In this document: in pieces, positions 35,079 to 47,575 of the stretch | How positions within the stretch are numbered: the stretch's first letter is position 1 | Layout: each line of letters begins with the position of its first letter | Source of the DNA: Raffaelea ambrosiae | Lineage: Eukaryota > Ascomycota > Sordariomycetes > Ophiostomatales > Ophiostomataceae | DNA: 64,000 nucleotides | Assembly (NCBI GenBank): GCA_002778195.1 | Contig: PCDI01000014.1 | Span: 700,897 to 764,896 of the forward strand | Direction: 5' to 3' | Translations under genes and position numbers: made by a program | Notes under the pieces: model-generated | Told to the model about the DNA's origin: nothing | Seen by the model: the letters and a program-made list of their open reading frames with translations, nothing else | Database searches by the model: none

Positions 35079-38000
35079 ATGTCTGGATACCAGGGCCACA
35101 ACAACAATGAGTACGATGATGGCTACGGCCATCATCAGCAGGGCAACACCGACTCGTACTACCAGGATGACCAGCAACAGTACTACGACCAGAACGGTGG
35201 TGGTTATGACCACAACCACGCCGCAGGCCACAATGGCCAGGACGGTTACTATGATGAAGCGTGAGTTCGCCATAGGAAACGACCGTGCAAGCATGTTTTG
35301 TCTGCCCAGAACGCTGACGCCTTCCCAGTGGCTACTACAATGCCGATGCCAATAACCCGTACCACCAGGACGGCGGTTACTACGAGGGTGGCAACGACCA
35401 GTACCAGGATGACTACTACAACAACAACGGCGCCGGCGGCGGCAACCACAACGGCTACTACGACCAGGGGTACGAACAGCCGAGCGGCTATGCCAACAAC
35501 GGCGGCCAGCGCCATGGCTCTGAAGAGGATTCGGAGACCTTCAGCGACTTCACCATGCGTTCCGACATGGCCCGCGCGACCGACATGGACTACTACGGCC
35601 GCGGCGACGAGCGCTACGCCTACAACGATGGCCAGGCGGCTGGTGCGCGGGGCTTCCGCCCGCCCTCGTCGCAGATCTCGTACGGCAACAACCGGTCGTC
35701 CGGTGCATCGACACCCAACTACGCCCTGGACTACGGCGGAGTGCTGCCGGCTGGCCAGCGCTCACGCGAGCCGTACCCGGCCTGGACCTCGGACGCGCAG
35801 ATTCCGCTCTCCAAGGAGGAGATTGAGGACATCTTCATGGACCTGACGGCCAAGTTCGGCTTCCAGCGCGACAGCATGCGAAACATGTACGACCACTTGA
35901 TGACGCTGCTCGACTCGCGTGCGTCGCGCATGACGCCCAACCAGGCGCTGCTCTCGCTGCATGCCGACTACATTGGTGGCGACAATGCCAACTACCGCAA
36001 GTGGTACTTCGCTGCCCATCTCGACCTTGACGATGCTGTCGGCTTCGCCAACGTGAACGGCAAGGGTCTCAAGCGCAAGCGCAAGAACCGCAAGAACAAG
36101 AAGAAGGACAACGTCGAGCCCCAGAACGAGGACCAGGTCCTGGAGGACCTTGAGGGCGACCAGTCCCTCGAGGCAGCCGAGTACCGGTGGAAGACGCGCA
36201 TGAACCGCATGTCGCAGCACGACCGCGTGCGCCAGATTGCGCTGTATCTGCTCTGCTGGGGCGAGGCCAACCAGGTTCGCTTCATGCCCGAGTGCCTGTG
36301 CTTCATCTTCAAGTGCGCCGACGACTGGCTCAACTCGCCGGCCGCCCAGAACCAGGTGGAGCCCGTCGAGGAGTTCCACTACCTCAACAATGTCATCACG
36401 CCGCTGTACAACTACATCCGCGACCAGGGCTACGAGATCCTCAACGGCGTGTACATCCGCCGCGAGCGGGACCACAACAAGATCATCGGCTATGACGACT
36501 GCAACCAGCTGTTCTGGTACCCCGAGGGCATTGAGCGCATCGTCATGGAGGACAAGTCCAAGCTCGTCGACATCCCGCCTGCCGAGCGCTACCACAAGCT
36601 CCACGAGGTGAACTGGAAGAAGTGCTTCTTCAAGACGTACAAGGAGACGCGCTCGTGGTTCCATCTCATTGTCAACTTCAACCGCATCTGGATCATCCAC
36701 TTGACCATGTGGTGGTTCTACAACGCCCACAACGCACCCACTCTGTTGGTGCCGAACTACGAGCAGCAGGTGAACCAGAGCCCTCCCGCGTCTGCCCAGT
36801 GGTCCATCTGCGGCTTCGGCGGTGCCATTCCCACGTTCATCCAGATCATCGCTACCCTCTCCGAGTGGGCCTACGTGCCGCGCCGTTGGGCCGGCGCCCA
36901 GCATCTTACCAAGCGTCTGTTCTTCCTTCTCGGTATTCTGGTCATCAACATTGGTCCCGGCGTGTATGTCTTCATGCCTGAAGCCGACACCGCCGCCTAC
37001 ACCAAGAAGCAGGAGGGCAAGATCGCCCTTGTCCTCGGTATCGTGCAGTTCTTCATCGCTATTGCCACCTTCCTCTTCTTCTCCATCATGCCCCTGGGCG
37101 GCCTGTTCGGCAGCTACTTGACCAAGAACTCGCGCCGCTACGTCGCCAGCCAGACCTTCACTGCCAGCTGGCCCCATCTGAAGGGCGGCGACCTGGCTCT
37201 GTCTTACTTCCTGTGGGCCACTGTTTTCGGTGCCAAGTTGGGCGAGTCCTACGTCTACTTGACTCTGTCGTTCCGTGATCCCATCCGCTACCTGGACATC
37301 ATGAACGTCAAGTCTTGCCTGGGCGACACCATTCTGAAGAAGTACCTGTGCGACTACCAGCCCAAGATTCTGCTCGGTCTGATGGCCTTCACCGACCTGA
37401 TCTTCTTCTTCCTGGATACCTACCTGTGGTATGTGCTGCTCAACACGGCCTTCTCCATTGCGCGCTCGTTCTACCTTGGTTCGTCGCTCTGGACGCCGTG
37501 GCGCAACATCTTCTCCCGCCTGCCGAAGCGTATCTACTCCAAGGTCCTGGCCACCACCGACATGGAAATCAAGTACAAGCCCAAGGTCCTCATCTCGCAG
37601 ATCTGGAACGCCGTGGTTATCTCTATGTACCGTGAGCACCTGCTGGCTATCGACCACGTGCAGAAGCTGCTGTACCACCAGGTGCCTTCGGAGCAGGAAG
37701 GCAAGCGCACTCTGCGCGCGCCCACTTTCTTCGTCTCCCAGGAGGACCACTCGTTCAAGACCGAGTTCTTCCCCTCGCACAGCGAGGCCGAGCGCCGCAT
37801 CTCCTTCTTTGCCCAGTCTCTGTCCACGCCCATCCCGGAGCCTCTGCCGGTTGACAACATGCCGACCTTCTCTGTCCTGATCCCCCACTACAGCGAGAAG
37901 ATCCTGCTGTCGCTGCGCGAGATCATCCGCGAGGACGAGCCGTACTCGCGCGTCACCCTGCTGGAGTACCTCAAGCAGCTGCACCCCCACGAGTGGGACT

Positions 38001-41000
38001 GCTTCGTTAAGGACACCAAGATTCTCGCAGATGAGACCTCTCAGTTCAACGGCGATGGCGATGAGAAGAACGAGAAGGACACTGCCAAGAGCAAGATTGA
38101 CGATCTCCCATTCTACTGCATCGGTTTCAAGTCCTCCGCCCCCGAGTACACCCTGCGCACGCGTATCTGGGCCTCCCTGCGTTCGCAGACCCTGTACCGC
38201 ACCGTGTCTGGCTTCATGAACTACTCCCGTGCCATTAAGCTGCTGTACCGCGTCGAGAACCCCGAGGTCGTGCAGATGTTCGGCGGCAACTCGGACAAGC
38301 TCGAGCGCGAGCTGGAGCGCATGGCCCGCCGCAAGTTCAAGCTCATCGTGTCCATGCAGCGCTACGCCAAGTTCAAGAAGGAAGAGATGGAGAACGCCGA
38401 GTTCCTGCTCCGCGCCTACCCGGATCTGCAGATTGCCTACCTGGACGAGGAGCCGCCCCTGAACGAGGGCGACGAGCCGCGCCTGTATTCGGCTCTGGTC
38501 GATGGCCACAGCGAGATCATGGAGAACGGCATGCGCCGCCCCAAGTTCCGCATTCAGCTCTCTGGCAACCCCATCCTCGGCGACGGCAAATCCGATAACC
38601 AGAACCACTCTCTGATCTTCTATCGCGGCGAGTACATCCAGCTGATCGACGCCAACCAAGACAACTACCTGGAGGAGTGCCTGAAGATTCGCAGTGTCCT
38701 GGCCGAGTTCGAGGAGATGAAGGTCGAGACCGCATCGCCGTACACGCCTGGTGTCAAGAACAACGTCCGCGCCCCCGTGGCCATTCTGGGTGCCCGCGAG
38801 TACATTTTCTCCGAGAACATTGGTATCCTGGGTGACGTCGCTGCCGGTAAGGAACAGACGTTCGGTACGCTCTTCTCCCGTACGCTGGCCCAGATCGGCG
38901 GTAAGCTGCATTATGGTCACCCTGATTTCCTGAACGGCATCTTCATGACGACGCGCGGTGGTGTGTCCAAGGCGCAGAAGGGTCTGCACCTGAACGAGGA
39001 TATCTATGCGGGTATGAACGCCGTGCTCCGTGGCGGTCGCATCAAGCATTGCGAGTACTACCAGTGCGGCAAGGGTCGTGATCTCGGCTTCGGTTCCATT
39101 CTCAACTTCACCACCAAGATTGGCACGGGTATGGGCGAGCAGATGCTCTCCCGCGAGTACTACTACCTGGGCACGCAGCTGCCGCTCGACCGTTTCCTGT
39201 CCTTCTACTATGCTCATCCTGGCTTCCATCTGAACAACATGTTCATTATGCTGTCTGTGCAGCTGTTCATGATCTGTCTCCTGAGCATGGGTGCCCTGCG
39301 CCACGAGACCATTCCCTGCGAGTACAACCGCGATGTCCCTATCACGGACCCGCTGTTCCCCACTGGCTGCCAGAACACGGATGCGCTCATGGACTGGGTC
39401 TACCGCTGTGTTCTGTCCATCTTTGTCGTCTTCTTCCTCAACTTTGTGCCCCTGCTGGTCCAGGAACTGACGGAGCGCGGTGTGATCCGCTGCGTGACGC
39501 GCTTCCTCAAGCAGTTCTTCTCGATGTCGCCCTTCTTCGAAGTGTTCGTCTGCCAGATCTACGCCAACTCTGTCCAGCAGGACCTGTCGTTTGGCGGCGC
39601 CCGCTACATTGGTACTGGTCGTGGCTTTGCGACTGCCCGCATTCCCTTTGGCGTCCTGTTCTCGCGTTTCGCCGGCCCATCAATCTACTATGGTGCTCGT
39701 CTGCTGATGATGCTGCTGTTCGCCACTGTCACCATCTGGCAGGCGTCGCTGACGTACTTCTGGATTTCGCTGCTCGCTCTGGTCATCTCGCCTTTCCTGT
39801 ACAACCCCCACCAGTTTGCCTGGAACGACTTCTTCATCGACTACCGCGATTTCTTGCGCTGGCTGTCGCGCGGCAACTCTCGCTCGCACGCCTCGTCTTG
39901 GATTGCCTTTAGCCGCCTGTCGCGTACCCGCATCACTGGTTACAAGCGCAAGGCCCTGGGCGACCCGTCTGGCAAGATGTCAGCTGATGTTCCCCGTGCC
40001 GCCATTACCAACCTGTTCCTCAGCGAGATTCTGTCGCCGCTGCTGCTTGTTGCTGTCACCCTGATCCCGTACCTGTTCATCAATGCACAGACCGGCGTTA
40101 GCGCGCACAACCCCAAAGCTAAGGCGACCGCCGGTTTGATCCGTGTGGCTGTATGCGCGTTCGCGCCAATTGCCGTCAACGCCGGTGCTCTGGGTGCCTT
40201 CTTCGGCATGGCCTGCTGCATGGGCCCAGTTCTGAGCATGTGCTGCAAGAAGTTCGGCAGCGTTTTGGCTGCTATCGCCCACGGCATTGCTGTGATCATC
40301 ATGATCGTCTTCTTCGAGGTCATGTTCTTCCTGGAGGGCTTCAACTTTGCGAGAACACTTCTGGGCATGATTACCGTCGTCGCCATCCAGCGCTTCATCT
40401 TCAAGCTGATCATCTCGCTCTGCCTCACTCGCGAGTTCAAGACTGACCAGTCCAACATTGCCTTCTGGACCGGCAAGTGGTACTCCATGGGCTGGCACTC
40501 CATGTCGCAGCCTGCGCGCGAATACCTGTGCAAGATCACGGAACTGTCCATGTTTGCTGGCGACTTCATCCTTGGCCACTACATTCTGATCATGATGCTG
40601 CCCGTTATTCTCATTCCCAAGGTTGACATGCTGCACTCCATGATGCTCTTCTGGCTGCGTCCCAGGTATGTTCCAACTCCCGCTGAATCACCTTTCTTTT
40701 TTTCCTTCCAATTTCCAAGTTGCTAACAACTTTCACCTCGTAGCCGTCAAATCCGTCCTCCAATTTACTCTATGAAGCAGTCAAAGCTGCGGAGACGTCG
40801 TGTTATCCGCTACTCGATTCTTTACTTTGTCATGCTCGTGGTCTTCCTTGGTATCATTGTCGGACCTCTTGTTGCCGGCAAGAACATCAAGCTGAGCCTG
40901 ACCCTACTCGACGATTTCAATCTGGTGCAGCCTACTGGCCTGAACAACAACAACACTGAAGGCCACACTCAGACGGGTACAGGTGCTGCCAACTACACCG

Positions 41001-41080
41001 GTGTCCTGTCAACTGAGACCGGCACAGCAGCGTCTGGCTCGGCGTCCAGCTCGGCCACTGCCAAGATCCGCCTGTTTTAA
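35079..41080 (+). CDS. FKS1: 1,3-beta-glucan synthase catalytic subunit (FKS1 family)
   Basis: Plasma-membrane enzyme that makes cell-wall beta-1,3-glucan from UDP-glucose; target of echinocandins. 1951 residues from three exons: 35079-35260, 35329-40665 and 40744-41080; introns GTGAGT...CCCAG and GTATGT...GTAG. The first 140 residues are rich in Tyr, Gln, Asn and Gly. The FKS1 N-terminal domain follows, with the conserved [20 protein letters not shown] and [20 protein letters not shown]. There is a membrane cluster, a large cytosolic catalytic domain (including [14 protein letters not shown] and [16 protein letters not shown]), and a second membrane cluster. Hot spot 1 reads YLTLSFRDP starting at Tyr704; the hot spot 2 region reads [11 protein letters not shown] from Asp1416. 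Single strong ORF, codon bias towards C-ending codons, as expected for a highly expressed gene. Confidence 0.97.
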
Positions 41081-42313
41081 GATAGCAACACTCCGTGGCA
41101 ATGGAAAGCTTACGGATACAAAAAAAATAACCGATCAAATTGTATGATATGAAACGCTACACACCTGACGAATTCCTCCGATCACAGACATGCAATGCAG
41201 CAGGATAATCCTTTTTCTTGGGAGGGTCCTCGTGGGGGGCAGACATTTTCTACAGCAACCCGGGAACAAGCAACAACAGCAACAAAAGACAAGTAAAATG
41301 GAAGCGAGGGGCCTACCTGGGAATTGTTTTGACGGGATAGCCTTTTTTTCTTTGGTTGGGTGGAGAGGTGTTTTCTTTGCTTTTCTTTGCACTTTCGAAG
41401 ATGTGGTTTCTTCCACTTTATTTCTTCTATTGGGTTGTCATAGTGTTTCTGCTTGTTGTATCTTCTTGTCTTTTTTGCTTCGGCTTTTTTTTTTACGAGT
41501 GGCCTCGGAGGGTTTTCACCTCGACTTGATTTTCGACCAGAGGAGGCGGAGGCATCAAACGCACGGTACATATGGATTTATTAGATTTATTTTCTCTCGT
41601 CTTTTTTCTCTCTTTGTTTTTCGCAGTCTACATTCAAGATTCTTGGGGGGGGGGCAAACCCCCGAGATCGTAATAAAGAATTCATGAACAAAAATCAATG
41701 GGTCTTTTTAGTGTGAATTGTAACTAGCACATGCGGCCTGTTTGCCAGTTGAATTGTGTAGATTTCTAACTACGTAGCTTTGAAGTTACAGCGAATAGTA
41801 TCATAGCTGTTTTGTCTTTGTTGCGTCAGAAATGAGAGTCATAAGCCAGCGGCAAGGACAGAATGCAGCCGTTTTATTTTTACATTGTCACCCATGTCTT
41901 TGGCTCACGTTATAAGATCGATATTTATTATTGTTGTATTGTTGACTTAACTATTGTTTGACTTGTCTATTTGCTGCGCTCCATAAAATAACAGCTTGTC
42001 CGTCATTCATTCCTGTGACCTTCCTGGCAGACAGACGTACGCTTCTCAGTCCACCCCCAACAGACGCCGTGTTGTTGTTCATCATGATTAATAATATATA
42101 TAGTGATAAAAATGTTTTCTTTTTGCTGTTTTGCTGGCAGGTAGTAGTTACTCTTGACAAAGCAAAAAAAGCAAAGAGGCAAAAAGACAAAAGAAAAAGG
42201 AGGCAAGAAACGAAACAGGAAGAAGGCAAACGAAGACGCGGATGAGTCGGGAAGACCGGGAAGACGGGAAAGAACACAAAAGCTCCAGTCGTCCCTTTTG
42301 GCCTGGCCATAGC
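41081..42313. other. Convergent 3' intergenic region
   Basis: 1.2 kb between the stops of FKS1 and LCB1. AT-rich, with T-rich and A-rich runs (about 41460-41500, 42160-42230) and nine G at 41646-41655. No gene seen. Confidence 0.5.
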
Positions 42314-44235
42314 TTATGCAACCGTTGGCAGCAGCTTGCCGCTGGCCTTGCGGGTCATGACCTTGGTGATGGCATGGCGGATGGTGACGCCGGCCTTCTC
42401 AACGTCCTTCTTGGACAGGCCACTGGTGACGCAGACCTTGAGGGCTGGCTGTATGGCGTACTCGCCAACTTCCTTGGGGTTGAAACAGTCGTTGACAGGT
42501 GCCGTCTTGAGCCGCGTAATAAGGACACCGTTGGCGAGAGCCTAGGAGAGTCGTTTAGTTAGCAATGAACTTGGGCAGTTCTTTTGGCGTCACTTCTTTC
42601 ACATCTTTGGTAGTTCTTTTCTACTTACCTCGTCTACACATTCCTGGAGGAGTTTGTCCTGATCCTCAAGGGAAAGCCTCTTACTCCGCACCACGTCTTG
42701 CTTCAGGGCCAGGAGCATGACAGGGTTCTCGGGGGCGCTGGTGCAGACAACCCAGTCGCTGCGCGGGTCAAGCTGCGCCTTCATGACCTTGATGTTGTCG
42801 CGGCACTGCGTCAGGATGTCCGGGTTGACCGAGAGCAGGTTGATGGTCTCGCTGGCGACGGTGGCGAGCATGGCGGGCAGGGCAGCGGAGTAGGTGTACG
42901 AGGTGGCCATGATGCGCTGGTGGGCGACGACGGTCTTGGAGCCGGCGCAGAAGCCACCGCCGGCACAGAGAGGCCCGGCCAGGGAGCCGACAATCATGTC
43001 GATCTGGGACGAGTCGACGTTCTGGGCTTCGGTGAGGCCGCGGCCGGTGCGGCCGAGCACGCCAAAGGACCAGGTCTCGTCGAGGATGATGCGGAACTTG
43101 TACTTCTCCTTGAGCTCGATCAGCTTGGGCAGATCGCTCTTGTCGCCGGTCATCTCAAACAGGCCCTCGGTGACGATGAAGCGGCGCGTCAGCTTCTTCT
43201 TGCGGGCCTGCTCCTGGGCGACCTTTTTCATGAGCGACTCGAGCTGGGCCATGTCGCCGTGGTCGTACCAGTAGATGTTGCTGCGGGAGACCTGGATGCC
43301 CTTGCGGATGGCAAAGTTGACGGCGCGGTCGGCCACGATGACGTCGCCGCGCTTGCAGAAGGCGGGGATCACACTAGAAATCGTCGAGAAGGCCTGGGCG
43401 TAGACAATCGCGTTCTCGGTGCCCAGGTAGGCCGCAATGTCGGCCTCCATCTTCATGTGCACGTCCATGGTGCCGTAGAACTGCGGCGGGCCGCAGGGGC
43501 CGACGCCGTAGGTGCGCAGGGTCTGGACGGCCTTTTCCTTGATGAGCTCGTTGGCATTGAAGTTGTAGAAGTTGTAGGACGCCAGGTTGACGACGACGCG
43601 TCCGTTAGACAGCTTGCACTTGGGGCCGGACGGGCTGTGAGAGGCGGAGTGTCAGCAAGGCACGGGCACCAGGGCACCGGAGGTGGAGGGCAATGCTTCT
43701 CGGGGACGGAGAGGGACCCAAGAAGTGTCTCTGGCAAGGAGCAGACGCAAACACAAGGAAAGAGCAAATCGGGAACAAATAAAGAAAAGAAAACCTACCC
43801 AGCAAGAACAGGCAGCTTCTCGGCCTCGAGCTCCTCCATGGGCGTCAGTGGCGCCACCAGCGGCTCGGGCGTCCACTCGTCGACCAGTTCGTCGATCTCC
43901 TAGAGTAAAACAACATAAAAACAGAGGTCAGAGCGGTTGTCCACGCTCTCGCGATCCTCGAAAGCCCATTGCTGTCCATCCTCCCAAAGAGCGGTAAGAC
44001 GTACATCTTCTGTGAGCTTGATAAAGTTCTTCTCGTGGGTCGAGTACGACGGCGACAGCAGGTACCAAATGAAGAAGATGACCAGCACCAGCTCAATGGC
44101 CGACCGGACGGGATCGTTCTGGTAGCTCGACCGGACGTAGCGGATCAGAACGGCGGACCCGGGCACTTGCTGGAACGTATGCGAGGCCGAGTCGAGCCAC
44201 ACGGTCACGTGGCCCGGGATCTCATGGAAGTCCAT
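42314..44235 (-). CDS. LCB1: Serine palmitoyltransferase subunit 1 (LCB1)
   Basis: Non-catalytic subunit of serine palmitoyltransferase, first step of sphingolipid synthesis at the ER. 521 residues from four exons: 44005-44235, 43799-43899, 42629-43634 and 42314-42541; donors GTACGT, GTAGGT and GTAAGT. An N-terminal membrane segment ([16 protein letters not shown]) lies near residue 50. The aminotransferase fold includes [18 protein letters not shown], whose Cys aligns with the cysteine mutated in human SPTLC1 neuropathy. [15 protein letters not shown] is present, but the PLP-binding lysine of the catalytic partner LCB2 is absent, as expected for subunit 1. The leader contains 12-bp tandem repeats. 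Full length for the family. Confidence 0.96.
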
Positions 44236-44880
44236 GATGAAGAATTGGGGCGCGCAGGAGGGCGCGTCGCAGAGAAAAAGGGGGGGGCTGTCGAGGACGT
44301 TGTCGAGGACGTTGTCGAGGACGTTGTCGAGGATGTGGTCGAAGGAAGAGTTCACGATGGTAAAATGCGGAGGTAATTGGCGATGCTGGAGGAGAAAGCC
44401 GGAAGGAATTGGAAGCAGGGCAGAAAAAAAAAAAAGGATGCAAATGAAATGAGTGATTGACAAGTCCCCCCAAAGTCGGCAAGTTCGGCGGGCAAAATGA
44501 CCCGCGCTCGCGGCAGGGACGTGTTTAAGGGGCGCCTTCCCTGCAGACCGCTTGCGGGACCCCCCTGGGGATAAGCCGATAAGGTCCTGACTAAGACGAA
44601 AAGGGGCGAGACATGCAACGTCTTTGCATTCGACTGGTCGTCACGTGTCAAGCAATCACTTCTCAACCGAAAGATGCACACTTTGTTGGCTTTGTTCAGC
44701 ACACGGCTGCAAACCCACACGAGATCAGAGCATAAGACAGACGGCAGGCTCAAAACGGACGATTACGGAAACGGAAACGCAATAGCTGCCCTTCTCTAAC
44801 GTCCCTTACAACTACGCCCTTTGTTCGCCGACAACACCAACGCACCGTGAAACCTCCGCTTGTTTGCAGACACGTCCACC
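44236..44880. promoter_or_regulatory. Upstream region of LCB1
   Basis: 645 bp between LCB1 and the 3' end of the oligopeptide transporter gene. Holds the LCB1 promoter and leader, including a 12-bp repeat. No gene seen. Confidence 0.5.
44288..44340. repeat. 12-bp tandem repeat in the LCB1 leader
   Basis: Four copies of tgtcgaggacgt, the last one degenerate, starting about 53 bp upstream of the LCB1 start codon. Confidence 0.85.
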
Positions 44881-47575
44881 CTACTCCAGGACAACTTGCG
44901 GCAGCGCATCCGGAGGATAACAGCGGTCAAAGTAGGGTACCTGCACGACATCAGATCTGCTGTTCTGTCTCGGCGGTGGCCAAGGGAAACTTACATCGTT
45001 GCCCCACCATGTCACCATTTGCGTGTTCGTCAGGTTCATGCAGAACATGATGATGGTCTGGCACAGCTGCGAGCCGCAGTCCAGGCCGACGCCGAGGAGG
45101 TAGTTGTATTTTCGAAACCTGTTCGGCGAGACTGGTTAGAGAACAAAAAAGAACCCCCCCCCCCAAGAAACCAAGAAACTTGTATTGTGAAACGACGACA
45201 CGCACACGCTGGCACTTACCACACGGGATGGCACCGAAGCATGTAGCCCATAAAAAAGAGAGACAGCATGCCCGATGTGAACACATTGATGCTCTCCAAT
45301 GGCGGCGTAATGAGCCCGCCAGACATGAGCACAATCGGGTTGCAGCGCGTCTCCAGCTGCCAGTGCGGCTTCCATCGGTGCAGCAGGTAGACGACGGTGA
45401 CGAGGGCGGGGCCGATGAGAAAGGCATAGTAGATCCAGTGGTACGGCGAGTCCGCGGAAAAGATGACGCGCGGGCCCAGCACGCCCCAGAGCACCGACAG
45501 CGAGTAGTAGTTCTTGGTCTTGAGCGCGAGCCAGGCGTTGCTCTCGAGCCGGCCCATCAGCGTGGCCTTGCCGATGCGGTCGATGACGAGGCGCATCACG
45601 CCGTAGTTGACAAACGGGCCCAGCAGCGTGCCCCAGACCTGGCCCCAGAACATCTCCTTCTCGGGGATCTTCATGTAGAAGCCAAACTTGTAGTCGGAGA
45701 CCAGGTTGAGCGACTGCTCCAGGATCTGCCGCCCAAACGTCATGGACGCCAGCACCGCGCTGGGGTTGCCCGGGAACAGGGCGCCGGCCATCAGCTCCGA
45801 CAAGAAGGACATGCCGACCTGGAGATTGGCCACGCCAAAGAGGATGCCGTTGGGGAACGTCGAGACGACCGACACCAGGCTCACCACCAGGAAGCCCCAC
45901 CAGGGCAGCCCAAAGTGGCCGCCGTACAGCGTGCCCAGGGAGAGCGCCGCGCACACGCCGAGCAGCGCCAGGTACCACCAGTGCGGCACGCGCTCTGTGC
46001 GCGACATGAGCTTGAGGTACGGGTCGTCGTGGTCGTCGCGGCGGCCCTGGAAGGCCTCGACGACGGCCGTGTACGAGCTGGGGCCGTACCAGTAGACGGC
46101 GTAGAACAGGGCGCCCGTCGAGCAGGCGAAGCCCCAGAAAAAGTACATGGCATACGACACCGACCAGTAGGGCCGCGAGTACGCGTCCATGGCGGTCTGG
46201 TTGAGCATGAAATCGGCCGTCATGACGCGGCTGGTGTTGTACTTGTTGCCGTCCTGGTCGAACGTGCCGGACGACATGGGCGGGAAGGTGAGCGCGCCGA
46301 AGGCGTTTTGGAAATACAAGATCGGGTAGATGAGCCAGTTGGCAGCCAGGGCGCCGGAAAACAGCGTGGCATTGACCCATAGTGGCGTGTACATGGGACC
46401 CAGATAGCTGGCGAAGTTCCAGTCGAGCGAGATGTCCAGGATGCCAAAGCCATAGAATCCAGAGCCCAAAAGGTAGCCGATCCAGTTGCCGTGGGCGAAG
46501 TAGCATAGCAGAGGAAGGGAGGAGAGCAGGGCTGAGGAATGTCAATGTTTATGAACGATCTTTCATGTTTCCCTCTGAAAGTATTGTTCTTTCTCTTCCC
46601 TTGTCCCTATTTCTTGATGGCATGACTTACGGAAGATAAAACCGGGAAAGAACTGGTACAAAAACGTCCCAATCGCAACATAGGCAAAGAACTTGAGGGA
46701 TTTCTTGGTCGCAGAAGGGTTTCTGTGCATGGCATTGAAGAGCGCCACATTGGGCAGCACACCAGGGTAGTAGATCTTGGGGGGCCGCACGAGAATGTCG
46801 CGGAACAGACCGGCAATGCCGTAGCCGATCATCTGTGTCGTCAGCAGGAAGATGATGCCCCATCCTGCGCTGACCTTCTTGTCGTAGTACATCTCCAGGG
46901 CCGAGAGAGGGCCAAGGCCATAGGCCGTGTAGCACTAGAAGAGTCAGACAAGGAACAAACAGAGAGACGCAAGCCAAAAGCAAACGCGCTGGCGAGGAAA
47001 CCCAGAGGGACACGTACACTGCCCCAATAGGCGACGACAATCAGAGCGTGCTCCTTGGCGTTCCACGGACCCGGGTTGAAGCTGAAGGCGTAGCCAAAGA
47101 CAGAGAACGTCCGCGTGGGCAGGGCTCTGGCCATCATATCGCCCATGCCCCACGACAGCAGCTGGACGGCGTAGCTTGTCAACGTGCTGGTGTACGGCTT
47201 GAAGTAGTACATGGTGGCCACGGCGTCGCCGACAATGACCCAGAATGTCGAGAGAAAGAAGAAGCGAAAGGTTAGAATGGGCTCGGTAAAGTCGTTGTGC
47301 AGGTCGACCGTCTTGGCCACGAGAGGGATGGGGTAGTCCTTCAGCCGGGGGTCGATGAACTCCTCAGAGTCGGAGGGCACATAGATCTTGGCAGCCTCGT
47401 CAACGACGGAGTCGTAGCTGCCAGCGGCAACGCCGATCTCGTCGCGGCTACCCTGCTTTTCGGTGTGCGCATTGGCAGAGGCGGGCGATTTCTCCCCGTC
47501 GGTGACTTCGACGCCCGAGGCAAAGCCTTGGTCACCGCGCTGTGGTTCGATGGAGTCGACGGAAGTCACCGCCAT
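44881..47575 (-). CDS. Oligopeptide transporter, OPT family
   Basis: Proton-coupled importer of small peptides or glutathione-type substrates in the plasma membrane. Exons 47018-47575, 46631-46934, 45220-46531, 44995-45118 and 44881-44940; about 785 residues. Introns start GTACGT, GTAAGT, GTAAGT and GTAAGT. The last intron (54 nt, 44941-44994) is optional in frame, so readthrough would insert 18 residues. The hydrophilic N-terminus (about 95 residues) precedes the membrane domain with around 14-16 helices. OPT landmarks: FNPGPWNAKEHALIVV and the KIPEKEMFWGQVWGT version of the KIPPR motif. Other blocks include WIGYLLGSGFYGFGILDIS and the C-terminal TWWGND-type end. Substrate cannot be told from sequence. 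Confidence 0.95.

Noticed and set aside
35762..39304. 1180-codon open frame antisense to FKS1
   Set aside because: Shadow of a gene with strong C-ending codon bias; composition is Leu/Val/His/Glu/Gly-rich without motifs.
42698..43903. 401-codon plus-strand frame
   Set aside because: Antisense to LCB1; no recognisable protein features.
45180..46382. 400-codon plus-strand frame
   Set aside because: Antisense to the OPT transporter membrane domain.
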